This document shows positions 1-6,679 of a DNA stretch of 8,836 nucleotides, one piece after another; position 1 is the stretch's first letter, and each line of letters begins with the position of its first letter. The notes beneath the pieces were generated by a model, which was not told the origin of the DNA, made no database searches, and saw nothing but the letters and a program-made list of their open reading frames with translations. The DNA comes from Oscillospiraceae bacterium. Lineage in GTDB: Bacteria; Bacillota_A; Clostridia; Saccharofermentanales; Saccharofermentanaceae. The position numbers and the translations under genes are program-made. Location of the stretch: contig CADAXO010000073.1 in the NCBI GenBank assembly GCA_902791885.1, positions 1-8,836 of the forward strand, given 5' to 3'.

Positions 1-2009
1 GCACCCGCGATCGCATTGGCAGTGAGCGCGATGACAACGGTCGTATCATCGATCATCGAGTTCTCCTTTAAGTACTTAAGAGTCTCGATTCCGTCGATAC
101 CGGGCATCATGTGATCCATTAAGACGACATCATAATGCTTCTTCCCGATAAGCTCGATAGCTTCTTTTCCGCCGCCCGCAAGATCCGGGATAACGCCGAG
201 TCTTCTCATGAGACCCTTGGCGACCTTAAGGTTCATCCGATTATCATCAACGATGAGTATATCAGCTCCGGTGATCTGAAGATTCCTGTCTTCGGAATTA
301 ACAGTTTCCTTATGTCCGCTCACATATTCACCGATGGGAGAAGCTTCGATAATGTCCTGTTCAATGGTAAATGAGAATTCGGAACCGAAGCCGTAATCAC
401 TCTTGACCTCGATCGAGCTTCCCATCATATTAAGTATTCCCTGAACGATTGCCATACCTAGGCCCGTGCCCTCGATATTCCTGTTTCTTCTCTCATCAAG
501 TCTCTGGAATGATTCGAAGAGCTTATCCATCTCCTCTTCCTTGATTCCGATACCCGTATCCTTGACTGCAACAAATATGCTGCACTTATTCTCATTTATC
601 TTCTCAAGATTCATCTTAAGCGTAACGGAACCGGTCTCCGTGTACTTGACCGCATTGGTAAGAAGATTGATGATGACCTGCTTGATCCTGACATCATCTC
701 CGTAAAGAACTGAAGGCAGGTTAGGATCGATCGGTACGATCTCCATCTTTCCGCTCTCGATCTTGGAGAAATCAAGCACTCCGTTGACCAGTGACAGGAG
801 TGTCTTACTTGCGCTCTTGATATCAAGCGCATACTCCATAATATCAGGGTCCTTGGTCTCCCTTATGATCATCTCATCCATTCCGATAACGGCATTGATA
901 GGAGTTCTTATCTCATGGCTCATCTGGGCAAGGAAATCAGACTTTGCTTTATTAGCAGAATCGGCAGCCTCTTTCTCGAACTTGAGGACTTGAGCCTCGT
1001 ATTCCTTTCGCTGCTCCTCCTGTCTCATCTCTTCGATCCTTCTGGATGAACGGCGCTCATTTCTGTAACCGAGAAGATAGAATCCGGCGATAAGAACGAA
1101 GATGATAACGCAGATAAGAACATTGACCGCGATCTGTTGATATGATTCGGCATAAAGCTCTGTGTTATCGATTATGATGACGATGTACCACTGATCGGTA
1201 ACAGACTGAACAAATACAGTACTCATCCTGCCGTCCACTTCAAGTTCAAAGTAACCGTCACCTGTAGCTATCGCCTGCTCCATAAGCACAGGCATCCCTT
1301 CGATATCACTAAGATAACGGCCCTTCATCTGCTCATCTTCATGAGCAATGATCTGTCCGTCCTTATCGAAGATAAAACCGTATCCTTTTTCTCTTATATT
1401 GAGTTCAGTAACAAGCTGCTGAATATAATCCATCGTAAGATCGACCGCAACAACATCTTCGCCGTTCGAAAGCATTCTTGTGATGGTGATTACGACCTCA
1501 TGAGTCTGGGCATCGACATAAGGAGGAACGATGATCGTATCGCCGCCTGCAGCTACTGCCCTTCTGTACCAGTCTCGTTCGGTCGGAACATAATCATCAT
1601 CCGGAACCCAGTTAAGGCCGTCGAGATACTCGCCTCCGACATATCCGTAAAGACCCGTATAATCGAAATGGAAATTCTCGATCTGAGCGTCGGTCTGGGC
1701 AACGAGATACTGCTGAATGACATCTGTCGATACACCGTTCTGTCTCATATAATCGACAGTCTCGGCAGTAACCCACAGGATACCCTTTGTGGTCTCCATG
1801 TAGTTCTCTATCTGAGCGGCAACACCGGTAAGTTTATCGTCACCGACTTCATGGATATTGTTTACGGTAACGCGCCTTACTACTTGCGATGTATAAGTTA
1901 CCATCACAACCATCAGGAAGAATATTATGATAAGCGGAATCGTAAGATTGGTATTCCGCTTATTCGTCTTATTATCCTGATTCCCGGGGGCCGTTACTTC
2001 AGTTGCCAT
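1..2009 (-). CDS. Hybrid sensor histidine kinase with dCache sensor and receiver (partial, C-terminus off window)
   Basis: Membrane sensor kinase expected to autophosphorylate on His and pass the phosphate to its own receiver. 669 residues are visible. TM1 lies at about 22-42, an extracytoplasmic double-Cache region at about 45-290, and TM2 at about 292-313. A coiled-coil linker follows, then a HisKA domain with the H-box AQMSHEIRTP (His365), and an HATPase domain with N-box Asn452, DTGIGI (Asp484) and a GTGLGMAIV box. The receiver has acidic Asp588/Asp589, phospho-acceptor Asp632 in MDHMMPG and Thr663. The receiver's conserved Lys and anything beyond it lie outside the window. The Cache domain carries Tyr140, Arg145, Trp147, Tyr148, Tyr164 and Asp190, spaced like the amino-acid-binding dCache motif. 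The ATG lies one base after the lipoprotein stop, with only a weak AGG upstream, so translation is probably coupled. The reading frame is open without a break from 2009 to the edge. Family assignment is firm; the ligand is inferred. Confidence 0.93.
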   Translation of the reverse strand, partial: MATEVTAPGNQDNKTNKRNTNLTIPLIIIFFLMVVMVTYTSQVVRRVTVNNIHEVGDDKLTGVAAQIENYMETTKGILWVTAETVDYMRQNGVSTDVIQQYLVAQTDAQIENFHFDYTGLYGYVGGEYLDGLNWVPDDDYVPTERDWYRRAVAAGGDTIIVPPYVDAQTHEVVITITRMLSNGEDVVAVDLTMDYIQQLVTELNIREKGYGFIFDKDGQIIAHEDEQMKGRYLSDIEGMPVLMEQAIATGDGYFELEVDGRMSTVFVQSVTDQWYIVIIIDNTELYAESYQQIAVNVLICVIIFVLIAGFYLLGYRNERRSSRRIEEMRQEEQRKEYEAQVLKFEKEAADSANKAKSDFLAQMSHEIRTPINAVIGMDEMIIRETKDPDIMEYALDIKSASKTLLSLVNGVLDFSKIESGKMEIVPIDPNLPSVLYGDDVRIKQVIINLLTNAVKYTETGSVTLKMNLEKINENKCSIFVAVKDTGIGIKEEEMDKLFESFQRLDERRNRNIEGTGLGMAIVQGILNMMGSSIEVKSDYGFGSEFSFTIEQDIIEASPIGEYVSGHKETVNSEDRNLQITGADILIVDDNRMNLKVAKGLMRRLGVIPDLAGGGKEAIELIGKKHYDVVLMDHMMPGIDGIETLKYLKENSMIDDTTVVIALTANAIAG

Positions 2010-2010
2010 A

Positions 2011-2628
2011 TTACCTGTCCCAAACGAAGGAATAAACAGCTTCCTCAGCTACTTCATACGAGTGATCTTCCTCTGCCTCATCCTCATCAAAGACCATGAG
2101 TGAGAACATAACATATTCGTGATCACCCGTTACATACCACTGAATGCAGTCTCCCTGATCCGATTCCATATCGAATCTGTAGACCTCGTTCTCACCAAAA
2201 GTTCCGTATTCAGACATATAAGCAGTGCCGTTAAATTGTGCTGCCTGTCCGTGAAGCTGCTGCAGGATGGCTGTAGCAAAGTCATCGCCCTCATCAGGAC
2301 CGTAAAAGTTCGTATCGTGAACCACAGAGAGGTTATTAGGCGGAGTTCTTGAGTCTTCGTTGCCTTCGGCGCAGTATGTGAATCTGTCAGGCGGAGCTGA
2401 CTGGCCTTCTACTTCAACCCAGCCGTATCCGATAGTATAAGTACCGAATTCGGCCTCGCATTCGAGCTCCTCTGACTGTTCCGTGCGCGCATTACGATCA
2501 TCGTCATCATCGTCATCGCGGTCACGGTCTCTTCTTGAAGATCTGCCCGATCTTCCGACACAGCCTGCCGTACTCATAAGGATGGCCAGAACTGTTACAA
2601 CAGTTATTGCTTTCTTAAAACTCTTCAA
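2011..2628 (-). CDS. Secreted lipoprotein of unknown function with Arg/Asp-rich linker
   Basis: About 205 residues. The N-terminus has a basic stretch (KSFKK), a hydrophobic core (ITVVTVLAILM) and the lipobox-like STAGC, so the product is probably lipidated on Cys and anchored outside the cytoplasmic membrane. The -3 residue is Thr rather than the usual Leu, a mild departure. Next comes a highly charged linker of Arg/Asp repeats with a run of seven Asp. The C-terminal part is a compact, aromatic-rich domain of about 150 residues ending in FVWDR. Its layout resembles PsbP/Mog1-like lipoproteins, but this is only an impression. It is the middle gene of a three-gene operon, 18 bases after the membrane protein and one base before the kinase, so it may help that kinase sense the envelope. 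A TTG start at 2628 is preferred over a GTG at 2634 because the AAAGGGG site is too close to the GTG. Function is not recognised. Confidence 0.82.
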   Translation of the reverse strand: MKSFKKAITVVTVLAILMSTAGCVGRSGRSSRRDRDRDDDDDDDRNARTEQSEELECEAEFGTYTIGYGWVEVEGQSAPPDRFTYCAEGNEDSRTPPNNLSVVHDTNFYGPDEGDDFATAILQQLHGQAAQFNGTAYMSEYGTFGENEVYRFDMESDQGDCIQWYVTGDHEYVMFSLMVFDEDEAEEDHSYEVAEEAVYSFVWDR

Positions 2629-2637
2629 CTTCACACA

Positions 2638-2644
2638 CCCCTTT
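2638..2644 (-). promoter_or_regulatory. Ribosome binding site deciding the lipoprotein start
   Basis: AAAGGGG on the minus strand. It lies three bases from the GTG at 2634 but nine from the in-frame TTG at 2628, so the TTG has the better spacing. The two choices differ by only two residues of the signal peptide. Confidence 0.55.
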
Positions 2645-2646
2645 GA

Positions 2647-3111
2647 TCAATCTTCTTCAACCAGCGTATAAGCAAATCCGGTAATCAGTATCAAAACTAT
2701 CGCGAGGACCATAAGATACAATCCGAAGTTGGTTTCTACTTTAGTCGAGTAAGTAGGTCCGTCAAATACATACGACATAATGGCATTTACGTTCTCTTCT
2801 GCCGGATTGCCCATTTCAGCCGCGTTGGAGTTATACCAGAGCATTCCTCCCGCAAGGATAGCGGTGATGGTGGCGGCTATGGCCGACAGATTCTTATAGC
2901 CTATTATCGGTAATACGATACATGCAATTGACAAAGCCAGAACGAAAAAACCTCCGAGTGACGGCATGAACTTGACGGGATCCGTCATAGTCTGCACAGA
3001 TGAACCTGATGTCACAGTAGTAATGATGGTCTTAAACGGCAGAAAACAGCACACTGCCATAAAAACGCCGCTTATCAGAAACATCAATGCTGCAAATTGC
3101 GATTTCCTCAT
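2647..3111 (-). CDS. Four-helix integral membrane protein, unknown function
   Basis: 154 residues. Four hydrophobic segments are visible at about 7-26, 51-71, 74-93 and 128-149, with both ends predicted cytoplasmic. The loops at about 27-50 and 94-127 would then be outside; the second is acidic and ends near a YSTKVETNFG stretch. No catalytic motif is seen and the family is not recognised. The ATG at 3111 follows GGAAGGGG at a suitable distance, and a TATAAT box lies upstream. It is the first gene of the operon with the lipoprotein and hybrid kinase. Its TGA stop is in the same frame as the lipoprotein that follows, with only a few codons between. The context suggests an envelope or signalling accessory role, but nothing in the protein itself proves that. 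Confidence 0.8.
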   Translation of the reverse strand: MRKSQFAALMFLISGVFMAVCCFLPFKTIITTVTSGSSVQTMTDPVKFMPSLGGFFVLALSIACIVLPIIGYKNLSAIAATITAILAGGMLWYNSNAAEMGNPAEENVNAIMSYVFDGPTYSTKVETNFGLYLMVLAIVLILITGFAYTLVEED

Positions 3112-3143
3112 ATTTTTTATCCCCTTCCATAAGATATGGTACG

Positions 3144-3172
3144 ATTATAAACTATAAGGCATAAAATATACA
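3144..3172 (-). promoter_or_regulatory. Candidate promoter for the membrane protein-lipoprotein-kinase operon
   Basis: The minus strand has a perfect -10 TATAAT (3149-3144). Seventeen bases upstream is TGTATA (3172-3167), a weak 3/6 match to TTGACA. The distance to the ATG at 3111 leaves a short leader with a GGAAGGGG site. The -10 is convincing and the -35 is not. The whole gap to mnmA is AT-rich and must also carry the mnmA promoter, for which no good hexamer pair was found. Confidence 0.4.
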
Positions 3173-3208
3173 TATTATTTGATAATTATACAGAGAGCAG
3201 GTTTATCT

Positions 3209-4276
3209 ATGGCAAGAGTCATTGTCGGAATGTCGGGCGGTGTTGACAGCGCAGTAGCGGCATATCTTCTTAAGCATGAAGGCTACGATGTTATCGGAGT
3301 GACTCTTCGAGTATGGCAGGATGAGGACGGCGAAGAAGGACGTTGCTGCGAGATAGACGAAGCACGCCGCTCATGTCAGATACTCGGGATCAGGTACCAT
3401 CCCCATAACTGCACATCCCTGTTCACAAAAGAAGTCGTAGATCCTTTCGTTAATGCATACCTTGAAGGACTTACTCCTAACCCCTGTATCGAGTGCAACC
3501 GTTATGTTAAATGGGCTAAGCTTACGGAACTTATGCACGTTTTCGAAGCGGATTACGTCGCGACCGGGCATTACGCTTATATAGAGAAGCTTCCTAACGG
3601 CAGGTATTCCGCAAGAACCGCAGACAGCGCCGCCAAGGACCAGACTTACATGATCTATAAGCTTACGCAGGAGCAGCTTGCCCACACCCTTATGCCTTTG
3701 GGCAGATACAGCAAAGATGAGGTCCGCGAGATCGCCAGGAAAGCCGGTTTCTCCTGCGCAGATAAAGAGGATTCGCAGGAGATCTGCTTCGTAACCGAAG
3801 GCAAGTACTCTGACTTTATAAGCACGCACTCAAGCTCTCCCGTTCCGGGCGAAGGCAACTTCGTTGACTGCGACGGCAACGTCCTGGGCCGCCACAAGGG
3901 CATACACCACTATACCGTAGGACAGCGAAAAGGCTTAGGCATAGCCCTAGGGATCCCCGCTTATGTAACCAAGATCATTCCGGAAAGAAATGAAGTTGTC
4001 CTGGGAAGCGAGATGTCTTTGATGAGCGATTCATTTATGTGCAGAGACGTTAACTTCATGAGTATCGAGGATCTTAAAGAAGGATCTAAACTCGGCTGTT
4101 TCATTAAAGCACGTTACCACCAGCCGTTAAGGCCGGGTTTCATAGAGAAGGCCGCCGACGGCCTGGTCAAGGTCACATTAAGCAACCCCGTCAAAGGTGT
4201 TTCCCCTGGCCAGTCGGCAGTATTCTATGATGACAAAGGTTATGTCATAGGCGGCGGTAAGATCGACAGATCCTGA
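3209..4276 (+). CDS. mnmA: tRNA-specific 2-thiouridylase MnmA
   Basis: ATP-dependent enzyme that thiolates U34 at the wobble position of Lys, Glu and Gln tRNAs in the cytoplasm, taking sulfur from a cysteine desulfurase relay. 355 residues, typical for the family. The N-terminal PP-loop is GMSGGVDS (7-14). The Cys of NPCIECNR (Cys96) aligns with the family nucleophile, and Cys193 in EDSQEICFV is the partner that carries the persulfide. TGHYA (119-123) and KDQTYM (143-148) are also family signatures. The C-terminal part is the tRNA-binding and beta-barrel region, with GQRKGLGI. Extra cysteines at 46, 47, 56 and 93 are of the kind common in Gram-positive homologues. The ATG at 3209 is chosen because the homologous region begins at MARVIVGMSGG and an AGG lies seven bases upstream; a TTG at 3179 would add ten unlikely residues. 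Its stop abuts the stop of the convergent gene, with no space for a separate terminator. Confidence 0.97.
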   Translation: MARVIVGMSGGVDSAVAAYLLKHEGYDVIGVTLRVWQDEDGEEGRCCEIDEARRSCQILGIRYHPHNCTSLFTKEVVDPFVNAYLEGLTPNPCIECNRYVKWAKLTELMHVFEADYVATGHYAYIEKLPNGRYSARTADSAAKDQTYMIYKLTQEQLAHTLMPLGRYSKDEVREIARKAGFSCADKEDSQEICFVTEGKYSDFISTHSSSPVPGEGNFVDCDGNVLGRHKGIHHYTVGQRKGLGIALGIPAYVTKIIPERNEVVLGSEMSLMSDSFMCRDVNFMSIEDLKEGSKLGCFIKARYHQPLRPGFIEKAADGLVKVTLSNPVKGVSPGQSAVFYDDKGYVIGGGKIDRS

Positions 4277-4825
4277 TCAATAATCTTCGCAGATCATCTG
4301 AAGCCTGTTAATGACTTCATCTCTCCTGTTCCCCATATTGCAGTTTTCTATTATTACGGAGAAGATCCTTATAAAATGAACCTGGAGGATACCGGTTAAC
4401 TTTTTCCTGTTTTCTGCAGCTATCTTATAGGAAGGTATCTTGAGATAATCATTATTCAAGGCATCTATTTCTCTCATAGCACCTCTTATCAGTAATCCCG
4501 GAGTCTGAGACATAGGACAGATACCTTTAACATATGAGAAAAGGTATACTTCGGCAATCTCATTCATAGTGTAATAGATAGCTTCAAACAAAGGGAAAAT
4601 AGCTCCGCACTGACTTATCCTGTCGGAAGTGCAGATCAATACGAGAAGATCACCGACGGTAAGATAACGCCATGATTCTGCGGGAAATCTTCCTCCTGTA
4701 AGGCGTATCATGGCGCCATCCATATCCTTTTGGTTTTTTATGAATCCTTCAAGAGGGAAGTTAATGAAATCGTTTACGATATTCGCAATTTCTCTTTCTG
4801 TCATCTCAGGTAAAGTAATATCCAT
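4277..4825 (-). CDS. Unknown 182-residue protein, last gene of the ClpP/VirD4-like cassette
   Basis: No family recognised. The protein looks mainly helical and soluble, with no signal peptide. A TVGDLLVLI stretch sits at about 56-64; the first gene of the same operon has a similar TVGDMFTLI at nearly the same position. Hydrophobic helices with several Cys and Tyr follow (about 75-105), then a basic Arg/Lys region and a C-terminus ending ICEDY. The ATG at 4825 is preferred over an upstream one at 4861 because GGAGG lies nine bases before it. The gene then overlaps the end of the VirD4-like gene by 20 bases, which suggests coupled translation. Its TGA stop touches the mnmA stop head to head. 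A role as an adaptor or regulator of the neighbouring ATPase and protease is possible but only inferred from position. Confidence 0.8.
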   Translation of the reverse strand: MDITLPEMTEREIANIVNDFINFPLEGFIKNQKDMDGAMIRLTGGRFPAESWRYLTVGDLLVLICTSDRISQCGAIFPLFEAIYYTMNEIAEVYLFSYVKGICPMSQTPGLLIRGAMREIDALNNDYLKIPSYKIAAENRKKLTGILQVHFIRIFSVIIENCNMGNRRDEVINRLQMICEDY

Positions 4826-6077
4826 TCTCTTTAACCTCCGTTTCATGTGAATAACGCTCACCCAGCGTACTGTAAGGTTTGATCTTGTTTGTCAGCCTTC
4901 CCGGCATACCGGCTACCATGAGGTAAGCCTTTTCGACGGGCTTGGTATGTATAGTGTCCTCGGTCTTGAGACACTTTTTGGCAACGAAGTGTTCTGTAGC
5001 CTCATCCTGTCCGCCCAGGAAAAGGATAGTGTCGCAGTTGTTTACGATAGTCTTCGAGATGGAAAAGCCTTTGCTTCCGGACCCGTAGAGCGAATCCAGC
5101 TGCGAGATACTCTGAAGTATTATTGATACATAGACGTCACGGCTTCTTATGACCGATACGAGCTTGTCAAAATCAGGGATGACAGCACCTGTAGCGAAGT
5201 CATCGAGCACAACTCTTACAGGTATACGTAATCTGTTGTCAGGCTGCCTGTCGGCCTCGGCACAAAGGATCTGAAACACCTGTGTTAAAAACAGATTAAC
5301 AACCGTAGCGAACGATTGATCAGTATCGCTTTGATTGATAAAAAGAACTGTCTTGGTCTTTCCTAAAGAAGCTATATCCAGTCTTTCCGGCCGCTTGAAG
5401 ATGCGTCTCATCTCCCGGTAATCAAACGGCGTTAAGGCCTGTGTCGCGAATTCCATTATGCTGGCCCACATCTTATCGGCACTTTCAGTAGCTGCGATCC
5501 TGTTATACATGCGTGCCGCCAAAGTATCGGGATTTCTCTTGGCATAAACTTCAAACTCGAGTCTGGTCGATCTGCGGCAGTAACTTGTGTGCTTTTCCAT
5601 TACTTTCGAAAGATTGTAATCATATGATTCACAAGTCTCCAGCACATAGGCTATGAGAAAGCTTATATAAGTTCTCGCAGCCATTTCCCAGAAGGGTTCA
5701 TTGACGTCCATAACCGGCATTATGGCGCGTGAGATAACAGCTATATCCTGTTCCCTGAAAGATCCGTCTTTATTCCTTCTTATGTAGTCCAAGGGATTAT
5801 AACCGTATGACAGTTCAGGCTCCACAAAATCGATCACACGCACATCAAAACCTCTTTTCTCAAGGTCGTCTCTGAACATGCTGTAAAGGTTCCTTTTGGT
5901 ATCGGATACGATCATACTGTGCGTCGTCCTTTGAAGATTCGGGATAACATAACCTCCCGTCTTCCCGCTTCCCGTAGCTCCGATGATAAGGTCATTATTG
6001 TTAAGTCCTGTAAGTTTTGTATCGTTGCTGACTTCATAATCTTCCGACAGCACTCTTGTTCCGTAATTTCTGTTCAT
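4806..6077 (-). CDS. Short VirD4/TraG-like ATPase without a membrane anchor
   Basis: P-loop motor ATPase of the VirD4/TraG branch of the HerA/FtsK superfamily; classic members feed DNA-protein substrates into type IV secretion channels. 423 residues against roughly 550-700 for most coupling proteins. Walker A is GATGSGKT (33-40). YGYNPLDYI (91-99) matches the family's YNPxxYI block, and the segment from about 115 to 230 is the expected helical all-alpha domain. Walker B is VRVVLDDFA (287-295), with Asp293 where the family usually has Glu. Gln322 in IILQSISQL and NNCDTILFLGG (346-356) are further signatures. SDTKRNLY (58-65) replaces the usual TDPKGELY. No N-terminal transmembrane helices are present, as Walker A begins only 33 residues in. 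The ATG at 6077 has AAAGGAGG seven bases upstream and overlaps the ClpP-like stop as ATGA. No relaxase or VirB genes are seen nearby. Fold is clear; substrate is unknown. Confidence 0.9.
   Translation of the reverse strand: MNRNYGTRVLSEDYEVSNDTKLTGLNNNDLIIGATGSGKTGGYVIPNLQRTTHSMIVSDTKRNLYSMFRDDLEKRGFDVRVIDFVEPELSYGYNPLDYIRRNKDGSFREQDIAVISRAIMPVMDVNEPFWEMAARTYISFLIAYVLETCESYDYNLSKVMEKHTSYCRRSTRLEFEVYAKRNPDTLAARMYNRIAATESADKMWASIMEFATQALTPFDYREMRRIFKRPERLDIASLGKTKTVLFINQSDTDQSFATVVNLFLTQVFQILCAEADRQPDNRLRIPVRVVLDDFATGAVIPDFDKLVSVIRSRDVYVSIILQSISQLDSLYGSGSKGFSISKTIVNNCDTILFLGGQDEATEHFVAKKCLKTEDTIHTKPVEKAYLMVAGMPGRLTNKIKPYSTLGERYSHETEVKENGYYFT
4835..4839 (-). promoter_or_regulatory. Ribosome binding site inside the VirD4-like gene
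   Basis: GGAGG on the minus strand, nine bases before the ATG at 4825 and within the last codons of the upstream ATPase gene. It selects the 182-residue start over the 194-residue alternative. Confidence 0.7.
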
Positions 6078-6679
6078 GGCAATACCTCCTTTAATGAGCC
6101 TGCTATCTTAGTTGCAAGCCCGAATGCCAAAGCTTCATCAGCATTGAAGAAGCTGTCTTCTTTCATCTTCTGACGAATGGTCTCTTCATCATTACCGGTC
6201 CTGTTGACTACTATCCTTACCAACTCATCGCCGGTCTTCCTTAAACTGTCGACTCTTTCCTGTATCTCGTGAGGCTTCATGTGATCCGCGTTAAAGCTTC
6301 CGTAAGACGGGTCATGGATCATAAGCTCACTGTGAGGAAGCATTATCCTCTTATCCCCCGCAAGGAAGATTATCGAACCCATTGACGCTGCCTGTCCCAT
6401 ACACACCGTTATAACGGGAGACTTCATAAGACTTAACACGTCATAAACAGCAAGTCCGCTTCTTACCTCGCCTCCCGGGGAATTGATAATGAGGGTCACG
6501 GGAGAATCGGGATCCGTCTTCTCCAGATAAAGAAGTGAAGTTATAATGCCGGCACACTCTTCGCTGCCGATACTGCCGTTAAGAAAAAGCATCCTGCCTG
6601 AAGTGTAAAGCTCACTTACGGTATTGATCTTTTCTATGCCTCTTGATGTTTCTTTTATGATTTCAGGTTTGTTAAGCAT
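6074..6679 (-). CDS. ClpP-like serine protease, accessory copy in an ATPase operon
   Basis: Member of the ClpP peptidase family, which forms barrel-shaped rings that degrade proteins fed in by an unfoldase. 201 residues, normal for ClpP. The N-terminal IIKETSRG resembles the ClpP axial-loop region. INSPGG (65-70) forms the oxyanion strand, and Ser99 in GQAASMGS is the nucleophile. His122 in MIHDP and Asp175 in KEDSFF complete the triad. The helical handle region is at about 135-170, and DEALAFGLA (181-189) is the conserved tail motif. The catalytic set is complete, so it should be active. The sequence departs from housekeeping ClpP at several otherwise conserved places, for example HDP for HQP. 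It does not sit beside clpX or tig, so it is probably a specialised paralogue. The ATG at 6679 has GGAGG upstream, overlaps the preceding gene by 8 bases, and the ATPase overlaps its stop by 4. The main clpP is presumably elsewhere. Confidence 0.93.
   Translation of the reverse strand: MLNKPEIIKETSRGIEKINTVSELYTSGRMLFLNGSIGSEECAGIITSLLYLEKTDPDSPVTLIINSPGGEVRSGLAVYDVLSLMKSPVITVCMGQAASMGSIIFLAGDKRIMLPHSELMIHDPSYGSFNADHMKPHEIQERVDSLRKTGDELVRIVVNRTGNDEETIRQKMKEDSFFNADEALAFGLATKIAGSLKEVLP

Noticed and set aside
1341..2099. 252-codon open frame on the plus strand opposite the histidine kinase
   Set aside because: It lies antisense to a continuous, motif-rich kinase and has no recognisable domain or good ribosome binding site. 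It is a shadow of the kinase codon bias.
2490..2535. GATGAT-type simple repeat
   Set aside because: It codes for the Asp run of the lipoprotein linker and is explained by the protein; no wider repeat structure is present.
3371..3829. 152-codon open frame on the minus strand within mnmA
   Set aside because: Antisense to a firmly identified mnmA, with no family signature.
4262..4312. Possible terminator between mnmA and the convergent gene
   Set aside because: Short GATC and CAGAT/ATCTG pairings exist, but the stem is broken by a bulge, the loop is long and no T tract follows.
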